Source of the DNA: Chrysogorgia sp. JL179-B06
Lineage: Eukaryota; Cnidaria; Anthozoa; Scleralcyonacea; Chrysogorgiidae
DNA length: 64,000 nt
Assembly: GCA_035772405.1 (NCBI GenBank)
Contig: JAYKKM010000009.1
Coordinates: forward strand, 2,986,001 to 3,050,000
Reading direction: 5' to 3'
Positions 49,239 through 61,546 of this stretch are shown here, one piece after another. Below the pieces are notes generated by a model. It saw nothing but the letters and a program-made list of their open reading frames with translations, searched no databases and was not told the origin of the DNA. The number at the start of each line of letters is the position of its first letter. Positions within the stretch are counted from its first letter, which is position 1. A program made the translations under genes and the position numbers.

Positions 49239-52200
49239 ATGTTCTGCAAGTTTTGTGGCGGGAGCGTAGAAGGTTCATTCCAATTTTGCCCTTCCTGTGG
49301 AAAGAATATAGAAGTAGCTTCTACTGCATGTTCTAGTAGCTGGAGTCCGCTCATAAACACCGCTCAAAAGCGTCGACCACCAGCATTTGATGGCGGCAAA
49401 GGAGAATCAGGAGACCCGACGGTAACGAAGAAGGCCAAGGAACTGCCAAATTACAAGTCTTTCGCGGCCCAAAAATCTCGTGAACGCCAAACATTCTTCA
49501 AGACGAAGCCGCGTCAGGCAAACAACCCTACTTATGTGACGATAAACGTCGGTATTTTGGAGTATCATGACGATATCTTAAAGCTAGTGAGAGGAAGCTC
49601 ACTTCCATTAAAAATCAATGTTCAGGCCACGTATGAAGCACTCCTGGAATCAGCATTGCAGAAACGTGAAGCCTACGATAGTAGCTACTCTCGTGATAGG
49701 GGTTATGTGCTTGCCTACCCAGACGCTTCAATAGCCAAGCTTGTTCCTGGAACAACAGAAGATTTTACTCTTATAAAATACAAAGAGGGTTTGGGAAAGT
49801 CATACTCCAGGATCACCTTATATCTTGCACCAGTGACGAAGAAAAGTGACTTGCGTGATAGAGATGATAGAGAAATTACAAAAGAAGTGCCCGAAAAAGA
49901 GAATGCAGAAGTTAGGTGTGATGTCGGCATTACCTATGATGTTGATGAACAAGTAGCCATGTTTCTACAAGAAACGTCAGAGGAAATGGTCCTAAACTCA
50001 GACGATGAATACTCATTTTTGGCCACTGACTTCTTGTAAGTACATGACAGTAATATTTTATTAAAAACTTAGGTCACACGTTATAATATCGGCCACTTTC
50101 ACTTTTATTCTGCACCCCTCTATTGAGGACATTGGTTTACATTGCCACTCCTAGGATTTTCCATGATTTTCCCTTTTTTTACCCTCCCCCAGAATTTTCA
50201 CTTTTGGTTCACACTGCTCGCTCCCTCAAATCAAACGCTCCTTCAAATATATTATCAATTTTGTTAGTATTGTTTGAAAAATAGTATATTTTGCCATTTA
50301 GAAAATATGAAATAAATTGAATTTGAGTGCTTTTAAGTGGATCAAAATAAAACAATGAATTATATGTTAATTTATTGGGCAAAAGTATTAATAATATATT
50401 TTGCCAAATAAACATTTATCTATAATTTAACTATAAAATTATTAAAAAGTATTACAAATTAATTTATTTATAAAAATATTTATTATTATTACAGTACAGT
50501 ATATTTTACTTTCGAATTTAGACCTGTTGATTTAACTGAATTGGATGCTGTTGAAGAAGCCATACGATTAAGTCTGCAGCAACATGGAGATACTGCCCCA
50601 TGCCCAGTCAAAAAGGAGACTAACAGTGAGATGTGCCACTCTTCGGCAGAGATATTTTCTGATAAAGTGAAGGCTCATGTTCAGCAAAATGTAGATGTCG
50701 CTGCGCCTAAGCGAAAAATGGTTGTAAGTAGATCATCGATATGAGCATCAACAAAGCCATACTTTAAAAGAAAACGGTTTTTCGAGGGAACTGGAATGCT
50801 CGAAGTGACGTTTGCAACTTCTGAACAAGAGGAAGATGCCATGGACTTGGGTGGACCAAGGCGCGAATTATTTCACTTGTTGTTGGGAGCTATCTGTAGG
50901 GATAGTAAGACAGTCATTGGTAAATATACTCTGTAATTGGATTATACATGTAGTTCTTAATGCTCTTGTCTTTGAAATCAATGCTTTTGGATCTTAGAAT
51001 AGAATGATATGGGTATAGGAACTAGGAAGGGGGCTGCAGATGCTGATACTAAATGTTCTCATTGATAAAACCATATAGAAAAATCATATCAAAATAATTG
51101 GGTGTTTGCAGACTGCCCTAATGGAGGAACCACACTACTACAATTATTGTTAAATAACTACGAGCTTCTAATATGTTGTTTTCTTATATTTAAACTTTCA
51201 GCTACTGAGAAAGGTCATATCATTCGCTTCAACATGAAAGCCTTGCAAGAAGATGAATATCTGATTGTAGGCAATATGTTAGCTACCATGGTTATGCAAG
51301 GTGGTGAACCTCCCCGGATCTTAGTCCTTCTGTGTGCCATTACATGGCATGCGGACTAGAAAACTGCAGTCCAACAATTTCCGAGGTCCCAAATGCCACT
51401 ATCAGGAAATCGTTAGAAAATGTTAGTTATTTTTCCTTGCTGTACTTTATATATACATTCATTTTCTCAACCTTGTGTGGGCTGCCAATTTCTCTTGCCA
51501 AAAGCATGCACTGGGGAAAATGTTGCCAAATTCAGTGATCGTAATAGAGGACTAGCTTGGAGCACTATGAAACTAATGTGTGGTATTGAGGATTGACATG
51601 ACAAATAATTTAATAATTGCATAATTAATCATAGCGATTAATTAATCATTAATAAATGTACGATAAATTAATCAAGAGTGATGCCATTATGATTTAATGT
51701 TGTAATTTAATATAGCTATTGAAAGCTGTTAGCCAAGATGAATTGAATCAGTATCTACAAACCTGTGATTGGAGATATGACATTGAAGGCCTACCCATGA
51801 CCATTGAGTTTGAGAAAAGGCTTTGTTTTGTCCAAGAAGTTGCACAGTATTATGTGATTCTACGGTGCAAGGCCATGTTGGACCAGTTAATCTCAGGATT
51901 AAGCCACTGTCAGGTATTTATTATAGGAGAATAAAGTAATACTATACATATCTACTGTGTGTATATGTGTGTGTTTATATGTGTGTATCAGTGGCCGTGG
52001 AAGCTAGATGTATTTTTATATGCTTGCCACCCTGCAGATTAGCCCCCCCCCCCCAACTTCAGGGTGGGGCTAATCAAGAGGGGCGGGGGCAAGCATATAA
52101 AAATAAACATAATCGGCAAAAAAATGGGGGTTATAGCCCACCCTAGCCCCCTGTTCCACGGCCCCTGTGTATACGTGTATATGTATGTACAGAGTATGTG

Positions 52201-53290
52201 TATGTATATATATACCTTCTGCCATTTTGTTTTACCATTGGAAATTTTACTTTATACATGTATGAGCTTATAAACTTGCTAATACGACAAGAAAATAGAT
52301 TGTAGAACATACAGTACAGTACTGTACATGTATACTGAAGATACTGTACATGTAATACTGTATCCCCAAATGGGAGAGGTCATCCCATACACAGTGACAT
52401 TGACACCAATTTATGTCCCTGTTAATAGGTGTTACGTAACAGGCCATTCACCTCCAAGCCAGGTCATGCCAGACTCTTTTGTTTAGCAGAAGAGGCTTAG
52501 TCACCTTCTGCCAGTATATGGGTGAAAAGGTTAAACAAAAACCCTGATCAACATGTGTGATATCTTTTTCAGGTTATGGATATCATTCGGGGTAATATTG
52601 CAATGGCAGAGTTTATCTTTCTATGCAAGACTGGTAGACTTTCTGCTATTGAACTCAAACAGATAATGAAACCAGAGTTATCTCCCAAAGGCAATATTAA
52701 AAGGATATCAGAAGAAGTGGTTCTTGCCAAATTTCTGGACTTTGTTAATTGCACAGAAGGTATTCATTTAGAGTACATCACATTTGGGAATTAAGCATAT
52801 TTTTCATTATTCACTATGTTAAGATAAATTCTTAGAATATAGGTATTGAGCCAGATACACCCAAAATGTGCAGCCCAAGGGATGTACAGTATCTGGCCCA
52901 ATACCAACTTTTAGTGTTAAAATATTGAAATATTAAAATCCTACTGTCACAATTAAATATCACACTTCCCGTTTTATCACTAGATAAAACACTTCTTGAA
53001 GTTTTGAAAGATAGCCATGATGACCTGACAGATGAAGAACTGCACTTCATTCCAACTATCAAACCAAGCCACATGTTAATGTTTAGTACTGGAGCAGCTA
53101 TGGTTCCCGTTATTGGTTTTCAGCCTACTCCTTCAATATGTTTTGTGCACGATGATACTAAATGTATTCCAAGTGCTCAAACATGTTCCAACAAGCTGTA
53201 CTTGTATGTTAATGAGGGCACAGTAAATTATTGTACACACAGGCATTTACTCACAGCTTTAATGAATGGTGGTGTATTCAGTAAAATTTA
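49239..53290 (+). pseudogene. Spliced HECT E3 ubiquitin-ligase-like gene with zinc ribbon and UIM, one frameshift
   Basis: Exon 1 (49239-50035, donor TT|GTAAGT) starts MFCKFCGGSVEGSFQFCPSC, a zinc ribbon with two CxxC pairs, followed by a globular region. The next exon (about 50522-50720) has EEAIRLSLQQ, a ubiquitin-interacting motif. Exon ~50768-50921 carries DLGGPRRELFHLLLGA, the N-lobe signature of a HECT-domain group seen in G2/M-phase E3 ligase-like proteins. Exon ~51202-51418 contains RFNMKALQEDEYLIVGNML, then a one-base loss near 51325 (stop TAG soon after, correct frame continuing CHYMACGLENC). Exons at 51719-51913, 52574-52760 and 52984-53290 complete the C-lobe, with the catalytic cysteine in SAQTCSNKLYL. 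Apart from the single frameshift, which could be a sequencing error, all exons and borders are intact. It is probably a host or transposon-dispersed gene. Confidence 0.75.
51989..52167. mobile_element. Foldback MITE in a HECT-gene intron
   Basis: The ends CAGTGGCCGTGGAA and TTCCACGGCCCCTG are inverted repeats (13/14). The inner arms TTTTTATATGCTTGCC and GGCAAGCATATAAAAA pair, as do ATTAGCCCC and GGGGCTAAT around a C-run. CAG...CTG ends suggest hAT, but flanking duplications are not clear. Confidence 0.7.
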
Positions 53291-53884
53291 GAGCAAAATG
53301 CCTGTCAGTATATCAGACATGTTAGTACAACAGAAAAGTGTAATGTAGCATTTGTTGTTAATTTGTGTTAGTTTTGGCATTGAAGATAACACATATAAGT
53401 ATAACACAGGGAAATGGGAATGTGCAGAGGTTGGCAAGTGGGGCATACATGTACCCCCTCTCACCGGATGCAGATCATAATTTCACAGGATATTCGAGCT
53501 GTAATAATCACATGCAATTAAAGTATAATGTCATATGTTAGTATGAATTCTTAAAATTTGCATTAATTTCATAGAGAATTAATTTCCTATAATAAGGTAA
53601 TAAATGCTACATAAATGAGCATTATATTTATTTAGTATTTCACTAGTTCTGTGCTTTTGCCTGTCAAGCATGGAAAAGACAGACAAGCAAAAGCTAGGCT
53701 GGATCATTCTAGTGACAACATGAACATCACTACTTCTGCACATGTTTCACCCCCCCCCCCCATGAAAAAATCCTGTGATAAACACACTAACAGTTTTAAC
53801 AGTTACATTATTACAAATGTTGGTTTTAAATTTATGCCAGCTAGTTTCCTGATAGTAATTTTTATTTGAATTGCCTGGTATGTG

Positions 53885-53916
<32 letters not shown>

Positions 53917-54205
53917 CTTTTTCTTGCTGTAATCAATTACTTTCCATGGTTGGAAACATCAATTACTATAAATGCTCAAATTAGTGCCCCTCTGCTAGTA
54001 AGTGCCTAGGGCATTAGTTACTAGAGCATTTGTAAAACATGATGCATAATAATTCTCACCAGAAAAAAACTGCATAACATGATCACAAGAAAAACATCCA
54101 TAGTATTATTTACATCCATATTCCATAATCTCAATCAGGAAACTGCTATGATTGAGAACTGTCTGTACAACTCCAGGGCTTCCTCCCAATTTCCAGGGTG
54201 TTGAA
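53291..54205. other. Stretch without a gene
   Basis: Contains a C-run near 53752 and an AT microsatellite at 53887-53915. It lies between the HECT gene end and the 3' end of the minus-strand integrase-core gene. No exon was seen. Confidence 0.5.
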
Positions 54206-54285
54206 AGTTTCCTAAAGTCAAGATGGTGTTGAAAGTTTCCTAAAGTCAAGATGGTGTTGAAAGTTTCCTAAAGTCAAGATGGTGT
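54200..54285. repeat. 28-bp tandem repeat, three copies
   Basis: GTTGAAAGTTTCCTAAAGTC followed by AAGATGGT is repeated three times with almost no variation. The array covers the 3' end of the minus-strand integrase-core frame. Confidence 0.85.
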
Positions 54286-55048
54286 TGAAGTACTCTTGAT
54301 AATTAGATACTTCCTCATAGTCATGACAGTAGTCTGACATATCAGTTATTCTGTTTGCTTCAACTGGCTGCAAATAGTTGCGTGTTTGGCGACATTCAGG
54401 GAGATAAAATAGTTCGTTAGGTCTTCCAGCAACAGTGTCATGTCGTGACTTCCTGATGTAGTGGCTGTTCCAATGAACACGGACGTCGTCTAACTCTTGC
54501 TGCAAAAGCTGTGAAAAACAAAACCACAGGCATTCCATTTGCAAGATGTTGGACGTATTTAGCTCATTTGTGTCAATGAGGTCTTTAAAAAAATTTATCC
54601 ACCAGTTCGTGCGTGTTTTTCTTAGGAATGACCACCAACATTCAATTCTTTGGTTCGAGTGTGAAGAGCCGTATACATGAGCCCTGACACCAGCTCTTTC
54701 ATCCTGTCCACCACATCGAAAATAGCACTGCATGGATGCCATAACTGTATTTTCTGTTCCGTTGTCAGTTCTTAAGAGAATTGGACAGCCCATCTCGTTT
54801 TGTACAGCTTCAATGAAAAAATTACCGGTTACTGCAGGGTCATTGCTTCTTGTAATCTTCAACCAAATTCTTCTTCTGCTAAACCCATCGATACATCCGT
54901 GTATGGGAAAGCCATACGGCTTAAGCTTGTCGTAGCCATCGGTGTGCCAAGAGAAATTTGGTCCAGGATTAGTATAATGTCGTCGCTTCAGGGATTTGGC
55001 TCTGCGCTCTTGGCAACCGACAGGATCAAGTTGTCGTATGTTCGGCAT
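54218..55048 (-). CDS. Integrase-core (rve-like DDE) protein, 3' exon
   Basis: A 276-codon frame. The core shows D in WHTDGYDKLKPYGFPIHGCI near residue 36, D in LRTDNGTEN near residue 94, and E in NQRIECWW near residue 135, plus RRRIWLKITRSN between them. Downstream are WNSHYIRKSRHDTVAGRPNE and ELFYLPECR, shared by a family of integrase-core proteins in fishes and invertebrates that derive from DNA transposons. The start at 55048 may be internal to an exon, since a related frame shift appears just upstream (55050-55190). The last codons run into a 28-bp tandem repeat, so the C-terminus is unusual. All three acidic catalytic residues are present. Confidence 0.7.
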   Translation of the reverse strand: MPNIRQLDPVGCQERRAKSLKRRHYTNPGPNFSWHTDGYDKLKPYGFPIHGCIDGFSRRRIWLKITRSNDPAVTGNFFIEAVQNEMGCPILLRTDNGTENTVMASMQCYFRCGGQDERAGVRAHVYGSSHSNQRIECWWSFLRKTRTNWWINFFKDLIDTNELNTSNILQMECLWFCFSQLLQQELDDVRVHWNSHYIRKSRHDTVAGRPNELFYLPECRQTRNYLQPVEANRITDMSDYCHDYEEVSNYQEYFNTILTLGNFQHHLDFRKLSTPS

Positions 55049-56746
55049 GGGATTCCCGTTGATGAAATATCATCTTCAGCTAAATCACTCATGTTCAGAT
55101 CCATAACAATCCAATGGTTAAACTACCACTTCTTTTTGAGTCATGGTCGTGTCGTGAACTCCTGGCGCATGTATGCATCGAACACAATATGACAATAACG
55201 GTTAGCCGATTTATTTCACACTTCCTACAAGCCAATGACAACACGATATTTTCAAATATCATTTGTTCGCGCGCATAATTTTTTCCGGCCTTGACTGACA
55301 TGAAATGAAAGCCGCTTTATTAAGTTTGATCAATCTGTTGTTTACAAAGAATCGTTTGGTATAGCTTGTATGTTTGCATTTATCGGTTATCACTTTTTTC
55401 ACATTGATCTTATATGTCTGTATTGGATGTATATCACAGTTTTATATAACAAAATATTATTTATATAACAAAAACTTGAGTTCATTGGTTATACAAAGTG
55501 TGATATTTTTCCTACATGCAATAATATATAAGTAATATAATGCCCGCGTAAGTTTGAGTTTCACCAGAGAGCCCAGAGAACTGTCAACTGCTTTTCTTTG
55601 TCTGATCTTTTACGTAACGTTACAATGCTGCAGGGTAGTAGAAAACAATATTAACAGGAACGGTTCGACAAGGGCAAGTGGTGGTTTATTTCTTCGACTA
55701 CGGAATCAAGGAATATTTTCATCGAAAGTGCCAACGGTCGTGCAAAGTTCGGCGGCAATATACTCAATGAAATAACCAGTGTCACACCAAGCGCAAGCAG
55801 AATTGGTATCTTCAAATCATCACATTCTGTATTTATTATTTGAGGACGAGGCATGATTAAAGAGCCCCTTTTAGGGAGGATAGCATGTCACTATTCCGAA
55901 TTTCAAAAGTTTGGAGTTCATGCCAGATAATAAACTTTGCCACAGATATCTGCACTTTTAAATTATTTTGACATTCAATGGCATGCTATTGTGCGCTTCC
56001 TGAATATCCTTCACCACAATGTATATGTTGCGTCGTTGTCAACGGAAGATGTTTTAGAAAGTACTTTTCTTAAAACGGGAGCCGCTTTCCATAAAATACC
56101 ATGCTATTGTGCGCTTGCCAACAAAATCCTTCATAACTATATGCGCACGGCGCACTACATGTGTCAAGTGTTCACAACTGTATATGTTGCGTAGTTCTCA
56201 AAAACACCCTGCATTGACTGTACTAAGGTTATGGCATCGTAATTTAAAGATAAATATAAAAAATATCAAATAACCCTTAGGTACGACATTTCAATCGAAC
56301 AGTAACGTTAGTCCACATGTTTTGGAAACTTGTAACTCTTCAACGGGAGCCGAATTGCCAGATAATAAACTTTGCCACAAATTACCTGATGACACCATAT
56401 TCATTCATCAGGCAATACAAAATGCGGATTGATTCATTTTATACGACGCAAAAACGTCTCATCTAATAAATGGGGAAATATTGCCAGGCACTCGTGCGGT
56501 GATATTGCAGTTATATATTTTTGTTATTCTACGCTTGCATTCTTGTTGTAGCGCGAGCATTCTAGTTCCTTTTAATAGGCAAACTATTAAGATAAAACCG
56601 GCTTAATCCAATTCACCGTGAAACACGAACCCCACTCTGGCCATTCACATTATCACACATCATACTATTCACATTCACATTATCATACTATTCACATTCA
56701 TATTATCGACAAAATTATATCAATTAATCAATACACTAATTAAATG

Positions 56747-57150
56747 CCATGTTAGAACTACATTGTGCTACAATAATATGATATCATCATCTCAAGACCA
56801 ACATTTTCTCAGTCACCCATGTTAGAACAACATTGTATTACTGACAATAATATAATTATATATTATAATTATATTCAACTGACAATAATATAATTATATT
56901 TTATATTCTAACATGGTTGGGAAAATGTTGGTCTTCGAGATGTCGAGGACCATGTTAAGATTTAATTTAATATAAGGATTAAAATATGGTCTTTGACATT
57001 TGAAAGACAAGTCACTAATGAAAATTATATTGTAGTAGAATGTAGTTCTAACATGGGTGGGAAAATGTTGGTCTTCGAGATGTCGAGGACCATGTTAAGA
57101 TTCAATTTAACATAATGATTAAAATATGGTCTTCAATATTTCAATGCCAA
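56747..57150. repeat. Dispersed ~95-bp repeat: two direct copies and one inverted copy
   Basis: Direct copies begin TCTAACATGG.TGGGAAAATG at about 56907 and 57047 and continue TTGGTCTTCGAGATGTCGAG. An inverted, partial copy (CCATGTTAGAAC, then AGACCAACATTTTCTC) lies at 56747-56828. The three together could form a larger foldback. Confidence 0.75.
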
Positions 57151-57570
57151 CATTTGTGGTTGTGTCTTAATGTGCATCCAATAAAATTCGGGCAAATTCA
57201 ACTGGACAGCCCCAATCAAAGTGGGATTGCAACGCCCCTGATTGAAAATGTTGTTTGTCAGTAATCCACCAAAGGAAAACACACATTTTAAAGTAAAACC
57301 TTTTTTGTATATATCTGTATTTTGTACATGTTGTAGAAACGTATAGTTTCCTGCCAGTTCAAAACGGGCCCCAAAACAGATAACTAAAATATTACACTAA
57401 TGTTGATAATGAAAATGTTGATAATGGTTGATTGAATGGAAACTGGTACATGTAGGTAATTTGTAACATCATAGCAATAATGAATTACGGTTTGTTTAAA
57501 CAACGTTCTTTGATTATGCTATTATTGTGTAAATCTGCTGCTTGAGCCAAAATACAAAACGGTGACTCAT

Positions 57571-57685
57571 GGAGACAGAACATTCTCAGTTGCTGCACCA
57601 AAACTGTGGAACTCATTACCACAGGAAATTAGAAGCATTGATATTTTTAAGTAGTTTTAAGTCAGCACTTCTTTTTTAAAATGAA
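57571..57685 (+). pseudogene. LINE ORF2 3'-terminal remnant
   Basis: Reads GDRTFSVAAPKLWNSLPQEI and then RSIDIFK, a pattern found at the C-terminus of CR1/L2-type reverse transcriptases, followed by a stop. Nothing else of the element remains upstream. Confidence 0.65.
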
Positions 57686-58781
57686 TAGTTTTTTGTTCAT
57701 AGTGGTAATATGTGTAATCTGTGCGTTTCAAACAACAACTGTATTCTGAAATGCATGAAGACTACATTGTTTTCAACAATCAATTGCAACAATTCACGAT
57801 AGAAGCAGGGGCGGATTTAGACTACGTCAAATAAGTCGTGCGACGAAGTAGAAAATTGTTGATTTTAATATTGTGGATAACTGGATATTGTTTATGATTA
57901 TTATATTATTCTATATTATTGTTTTATTTTTAATATTTATATCCAGCTACGCATGGCACATACCGTGCGCAGTTTTCCGTAGCTGACGTATAGACGTTCG
58001 GAGATCCCGAGGGAGATCCCCCTAATTATCCGCCTACACGCAGGCTAAGTTTTCCGCGCGCTCAAGCGAATAGCCTGCGGGTTTGACCCTGCACGGGTAA
58101 GATGGCCCGCAAAATAGAGTTTTGACTAATTTGACGACTTAGTCACTCGCGACTAGTTAGCCAATTAAAATTTCGTGGTACAGCATTTCTGATTGGTTAA
58201 CATTTATTTTATTGCGAGTTATGATTGGTAGAGAGCCTGAAACGTCATTTTGACTAATTTGAGCCCGTTGAATTCGTCATTACTGTTAGCAGTTGCACGC
58301 GCAAATCCTGCAAATTTTCATATAAACATGGCTACCACGAAGTAACGAGTATATAGCGCTTTGCAAAGATGAAGCGAATTTAAGACAGCTTTACGTTAAA
58401 ATGTCCGCGAGACTTCTTCAGGTGCTTTATGCGCTAAAGCTGATCTTGTTGAACGAGTTGGAAATGGTGTAAATAGGAACATCAACGCCGAGAATTTTAC
58501 ACCGGATTTATACGCAAAGAAGAAAGAAAGCCATCTGATTGCTCTAAGGTAAGACTGCTTTAACCATGAATATATTTAGGATTTTTATGGTAATTGCGTT
58601 TACCCTTGGGTCTAGTACTCTCTCGCATTATAGCCGAATATTTGTTATTCATGTTAATATTTGAATTTATTTATGAGTTGTCCACTTGTCTTTGTCTATA
58701 TTCAAATTAAATGGGCTATGTGGCCCTTCATCTTCGACTCTTCACAGTCTTCTGTATATGTTTTAGTTATAACAGAGTTCT

Positions 58782-58930
58782 GGTATATACTTCATGGTAA
58801 CACTAGACCGGATTTCCATCTGTTTTTTATACCCCTAACCCCAACCGTAACTCTAATCCTAATCATAACCCTAACAATAACCGTAAAATACGGTGGGAGA
58901 CTATATGTATTGTTACCATGAAGTATATCC
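58782..58930. mobile_element. Complete 149-bp MITE with 9-bp target duplication
   Basis: Ends GGTATATACTTCATGGTAAC and GTTACCATGAAGTATATCC are inverted repeats. CAGAGTTCT flanks both sides (58773-58781, 58931-58939) perfectly. Nine-base duplications are typical of MULE elements. The interior is a run of degenerate CCCTAA units. Partial relatives lie at 22640 and 38219. Confidence 0.88.
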
Positions 58931-59333
58931 CAGAGTTCTATGTAGTAGTTAAAACATGAGCAGTCGATGTTTATGGGCAGTTACTGCGAATATTTTAATG
59001 AACTTGTAAAATGAATAGAATGTATGATGCATACTTTGTTTGGAAGTTGTAGAAACGGTACAAACAAATTAGTTTAACTCCGAAAAAGCCCAATTGAGCA
59101 AGTTAAGTTTGATAAAACATTGATGTTTTATTAATCAATTTACAAATATTGATTAAATATTTATTTATTTTGAATTTTCATGAATTATTAATGAATTTTA
59201 CAAAGTACACTTACTATATTAAATATGTTACTAAGATGTAAATACAAATTGGAATTAAACTTTATTGAACCTATATGGTACCTGTATAATAAGTTAATAA
59301 CTTAGGCTAAAAAAGCTGTTTATCATTGACAGA

Positions 59334-59394
59334 GCTGATGTTACTGGAAACTGCATGTACAGATCAGTAGCTTTGCTTCTTGTTGGATACTGAT
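59334..59394 (+). pseudogene. OTU-like protease fragment (tentative)
   Basis: Reads ADVTGNCMYRSVALLLVGY followed by a stop. The GNCxxRSVxLLL pattern recalls the nucleophile loop of OTU-type proteases (usually DGNCLFRS). It is one short segment preceded by a possible acceptor (GACAG). It may belong to the same transposon as the recombinase that follows. Confidence 0.25.
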
Positions 59395-59537
59395 GACATC
59401 AATGGAGCTTTTCTTGCCTAATGATTACTATTATGAGCATCCTTGTTTCTCTTCTGTCTTTGAAGCCCATAAGAACAACCCATTTAAATCACTGTCAGGT
59501 ATGGTTGCTATATCTGTGTCCTTTGATGCTATAGATA

Positions 59538-60147
59538 GATGACCTGGTTAAGGCAGGCGACTACGACGTCCGTTCAGGAGGCGGTAATCCAGCTGCGCAC
59601 TTCCTGGTGAAGCAATACCTTAAGTCAATACAGGTAGAGCAAGCGCAAGCAAGGATATCGCCCACTCAGGCTACACCCATCTTCTTTGCCAAATTTCAGA
59701 AGATTATTTTTCATTTGCGAGAACTTATTTCCAACCCCACCGCGACTGCCATTGAGAAATATATTCATTCACAAGATCTGGCATTCTTCACACTTGAGTT
59801 TGTCACAGGACAGCCAGCTTCAGATCTCGGAAGGCTCAAGACTATGGATATTTTGCAGGATCCCACAAATGAAACTATTCATGGTTTTCCGGGGCGGTAC
59901 CGCCATCCTGCTCCGTTTGCTGTGCGCCTCCAAGGAAGATATCGCAGAACACATTGGTTGGCAGTCAACTCACATGGTAGACCATTATACACACGGGGAT
60001 AGAGTTCTTGCGTTGGTCGACACTTCCGACAAGTTAAGTGTTAGTACTTTGCCAGTGGCTGGGCGCATCCCAGCTGCGGATTTTGGGGCTCGATTCCATC
60101 AATGTAACAACTTAGTCGGTTTAAAACCTTTCTTTACCGCCTGGTAA
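59538..60147 (+). pseudogene. Tyrosine recombinase (DIRS/Crypton-like), deleted and frameshifted
   Basis: The frame enters at about 59538 (DDLVKAGDYDVRSGGGNPAA) and reads RISPTQATPIFFAKFQKIIF, then FVTGQPASDLGRLKTMDIL, which contains the first catalytic arginine region. A frameshift near 59880 and loss of the middle of the domain follow. The next frame gives FRGGTAILLRLL and EDIAEHIGWQSTHMVDHYTH with the HxxW and terminal tyrosine positions. The order R, then R/H, then Y is as in DIRS and related tyrosine recombinases. The frame ends at 60147. Confidence 0.75.
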
Positions 60148-60275
60148 ATAGGCTTAGATTCGGGAAAAGGAATGAGTTTTGGGTATGGGTTTGAGTTATG
60201 GGTAGTGAGGTGGTAGGGTAAGACCTGGGGTTATTAGGAATTAGCAATTGGGAAGTGTACTCCGGCGACAGGGCT

Positions 60276-60705
60276 CCCATAACTCTCTGTCTGTGAGCCA
60301 ATGGGAGCAAGAGGGCAGTTGGATAGATTACTATTCCTAGTGCAATCATGCGGAACATTGGCTATATAAGTACTGATATTCAAATTAGTCAGGGTCAGTT
60401 TGTTCAATGTGATCCCGTGAGGGTTTAGTTAAGGAACCTGCAGTTATAAGTAGTGTTATTATAGCATTGTAAGATTTCTCGGAAGGCTCGCAAGTGAAGT
60501 TCTTACAATTATGGGAGGATGATTGGTGAATATAATATTGAGTTGGTATAACAAATTAGTATGTCATAGATCGGATGGTTTGTTCATCGTTTTTTTCCCC
60601 TCCTCCCCTCCCAAAAACAGTCTGCTGCCTTGTTCCCTGGCTCACAGACTCACATTTCCCATAACTCTCTGTCTGTGAGCCAATGGGAGCAAGAGGGCAG
60701 TTGGA
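60276..60705. repeat. 48-bp direct repeat, 382 bp apart
   Basis: CCCATAACTCTCTGTCTGTG, then AGCCAATGGGAGCAAGAGGG and CAGTTGGA, occurs identically at 60276-60323 and 60658-60705. It could be a terminal repeat of a small element or a duplicated segment. Confidence 0.85.
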
Positions 60706-60878
60706 ATGGATTACTAATTCAAGCGTCACATACAACGCCATATTTACCTACAGGTTGTCACGTGACCATCGCCTAGCAATGGGAGAAAACAGATGGTAAT
60801 GAGCCAACGTGTTAACATTCAATGAAACCAAAAGTAAAAAAATAACATTACCATGTCATTATACTTAACATCCTCTAG

Positions 60879-61213
60879 CAGTGGCGGCGCCAGGGTACGA
60901 GAAGTGCGGGGGACAATGCAACGCCGAAGGCGCGAACACTAGGGCCACCCTGGAATATTTTGGTAATGTAGAGTGTCTGAAATACCATTTCCTGCATTTT
61001 GGGGAGATTTTACAGAATTTTGAAAATTATAAAACGTCATAAAAAACACTAAAAATTACACATTTCAGGTCTTTGTATCGGATATTTCATGGACAATTAC
61101 TAGATACTGTCAGAACATTAAGAGAGATATCTAACAGTGCCATTCTATAATCTGTCTGACGGCAGGTAATTTGAAAAACAAGTCCCCCAGTCCTCCCCGT
61201 GGCACCGCTACTG
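60879..61213. mobile_element. 335-bp hAT-type MITE with 8-bp duplication
   Basis: Ends CAGTGGCGGCGCCAGGG and, inverted, CAGTAGCGGTGCCACGG, with matching GGGGGAC further in. TCCTCTAG (60871-60878) and TCCTGTAG (61214-61221) are an 8-bp duplication with one mismatch. This is the hAT signature. The interior is non-coding. Confidence 0.85.
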
Positions 61214-61546
61214 TCCTGTAGAGTGGGAACATACAGTGGGCTCCAGTTACATGTTTCATAATTTTAGCATCAAACTCTTGTCCTCTCTGTAGGTTTACGG
61301 GCACTATTTTATTGCCAACGCTCTTGACAAACTCAAAGCTGTTAAAAATAAAATTAATAAGAATTACTAATTAACATTCATATATGCAATATTCATGAAC
61401 AATTTCGATATTAAACTTGTAAAGGAATTAGTACAATCACTTTCTACTATTAAACTGTATAAACAGTAACAATTTGCTAACCGGATTTCGTTTCCTTCTG
61501 TATCATAAAGAACGGGAAGGGAGACATCGTATATCTTGTTCCTTAA

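Larger units (their letters stand above)
55200..59330. other. Mostly non-coding stretch with repeats and fragments
   Basis: No complete gene. Repeats lie near 55925-56385, where CCAGATAATAAACTTTGCCACA and CTATTGTGCGCTT occur twice, and at 56747-57150. A LINE tail lies at 57571-57685 and a MITE at 58782-58930. A short open segment near 58430-58551 reads ADLVERVGNGVNRNINAENF, then LYAKKKESHLIALR, and ends in AAG|GTAAGA. It looks like an orphan exon of unknown family. Confidence 0.4.

Noticed and set aside
57805..58045. hAT-type MITE (GCAGGGGCGGATTTAG start)
   Set aside because: The left end looks hAT-like, but the candidate right end pairs at only about 11 of 15 positions and no 8-bp duplication was found.
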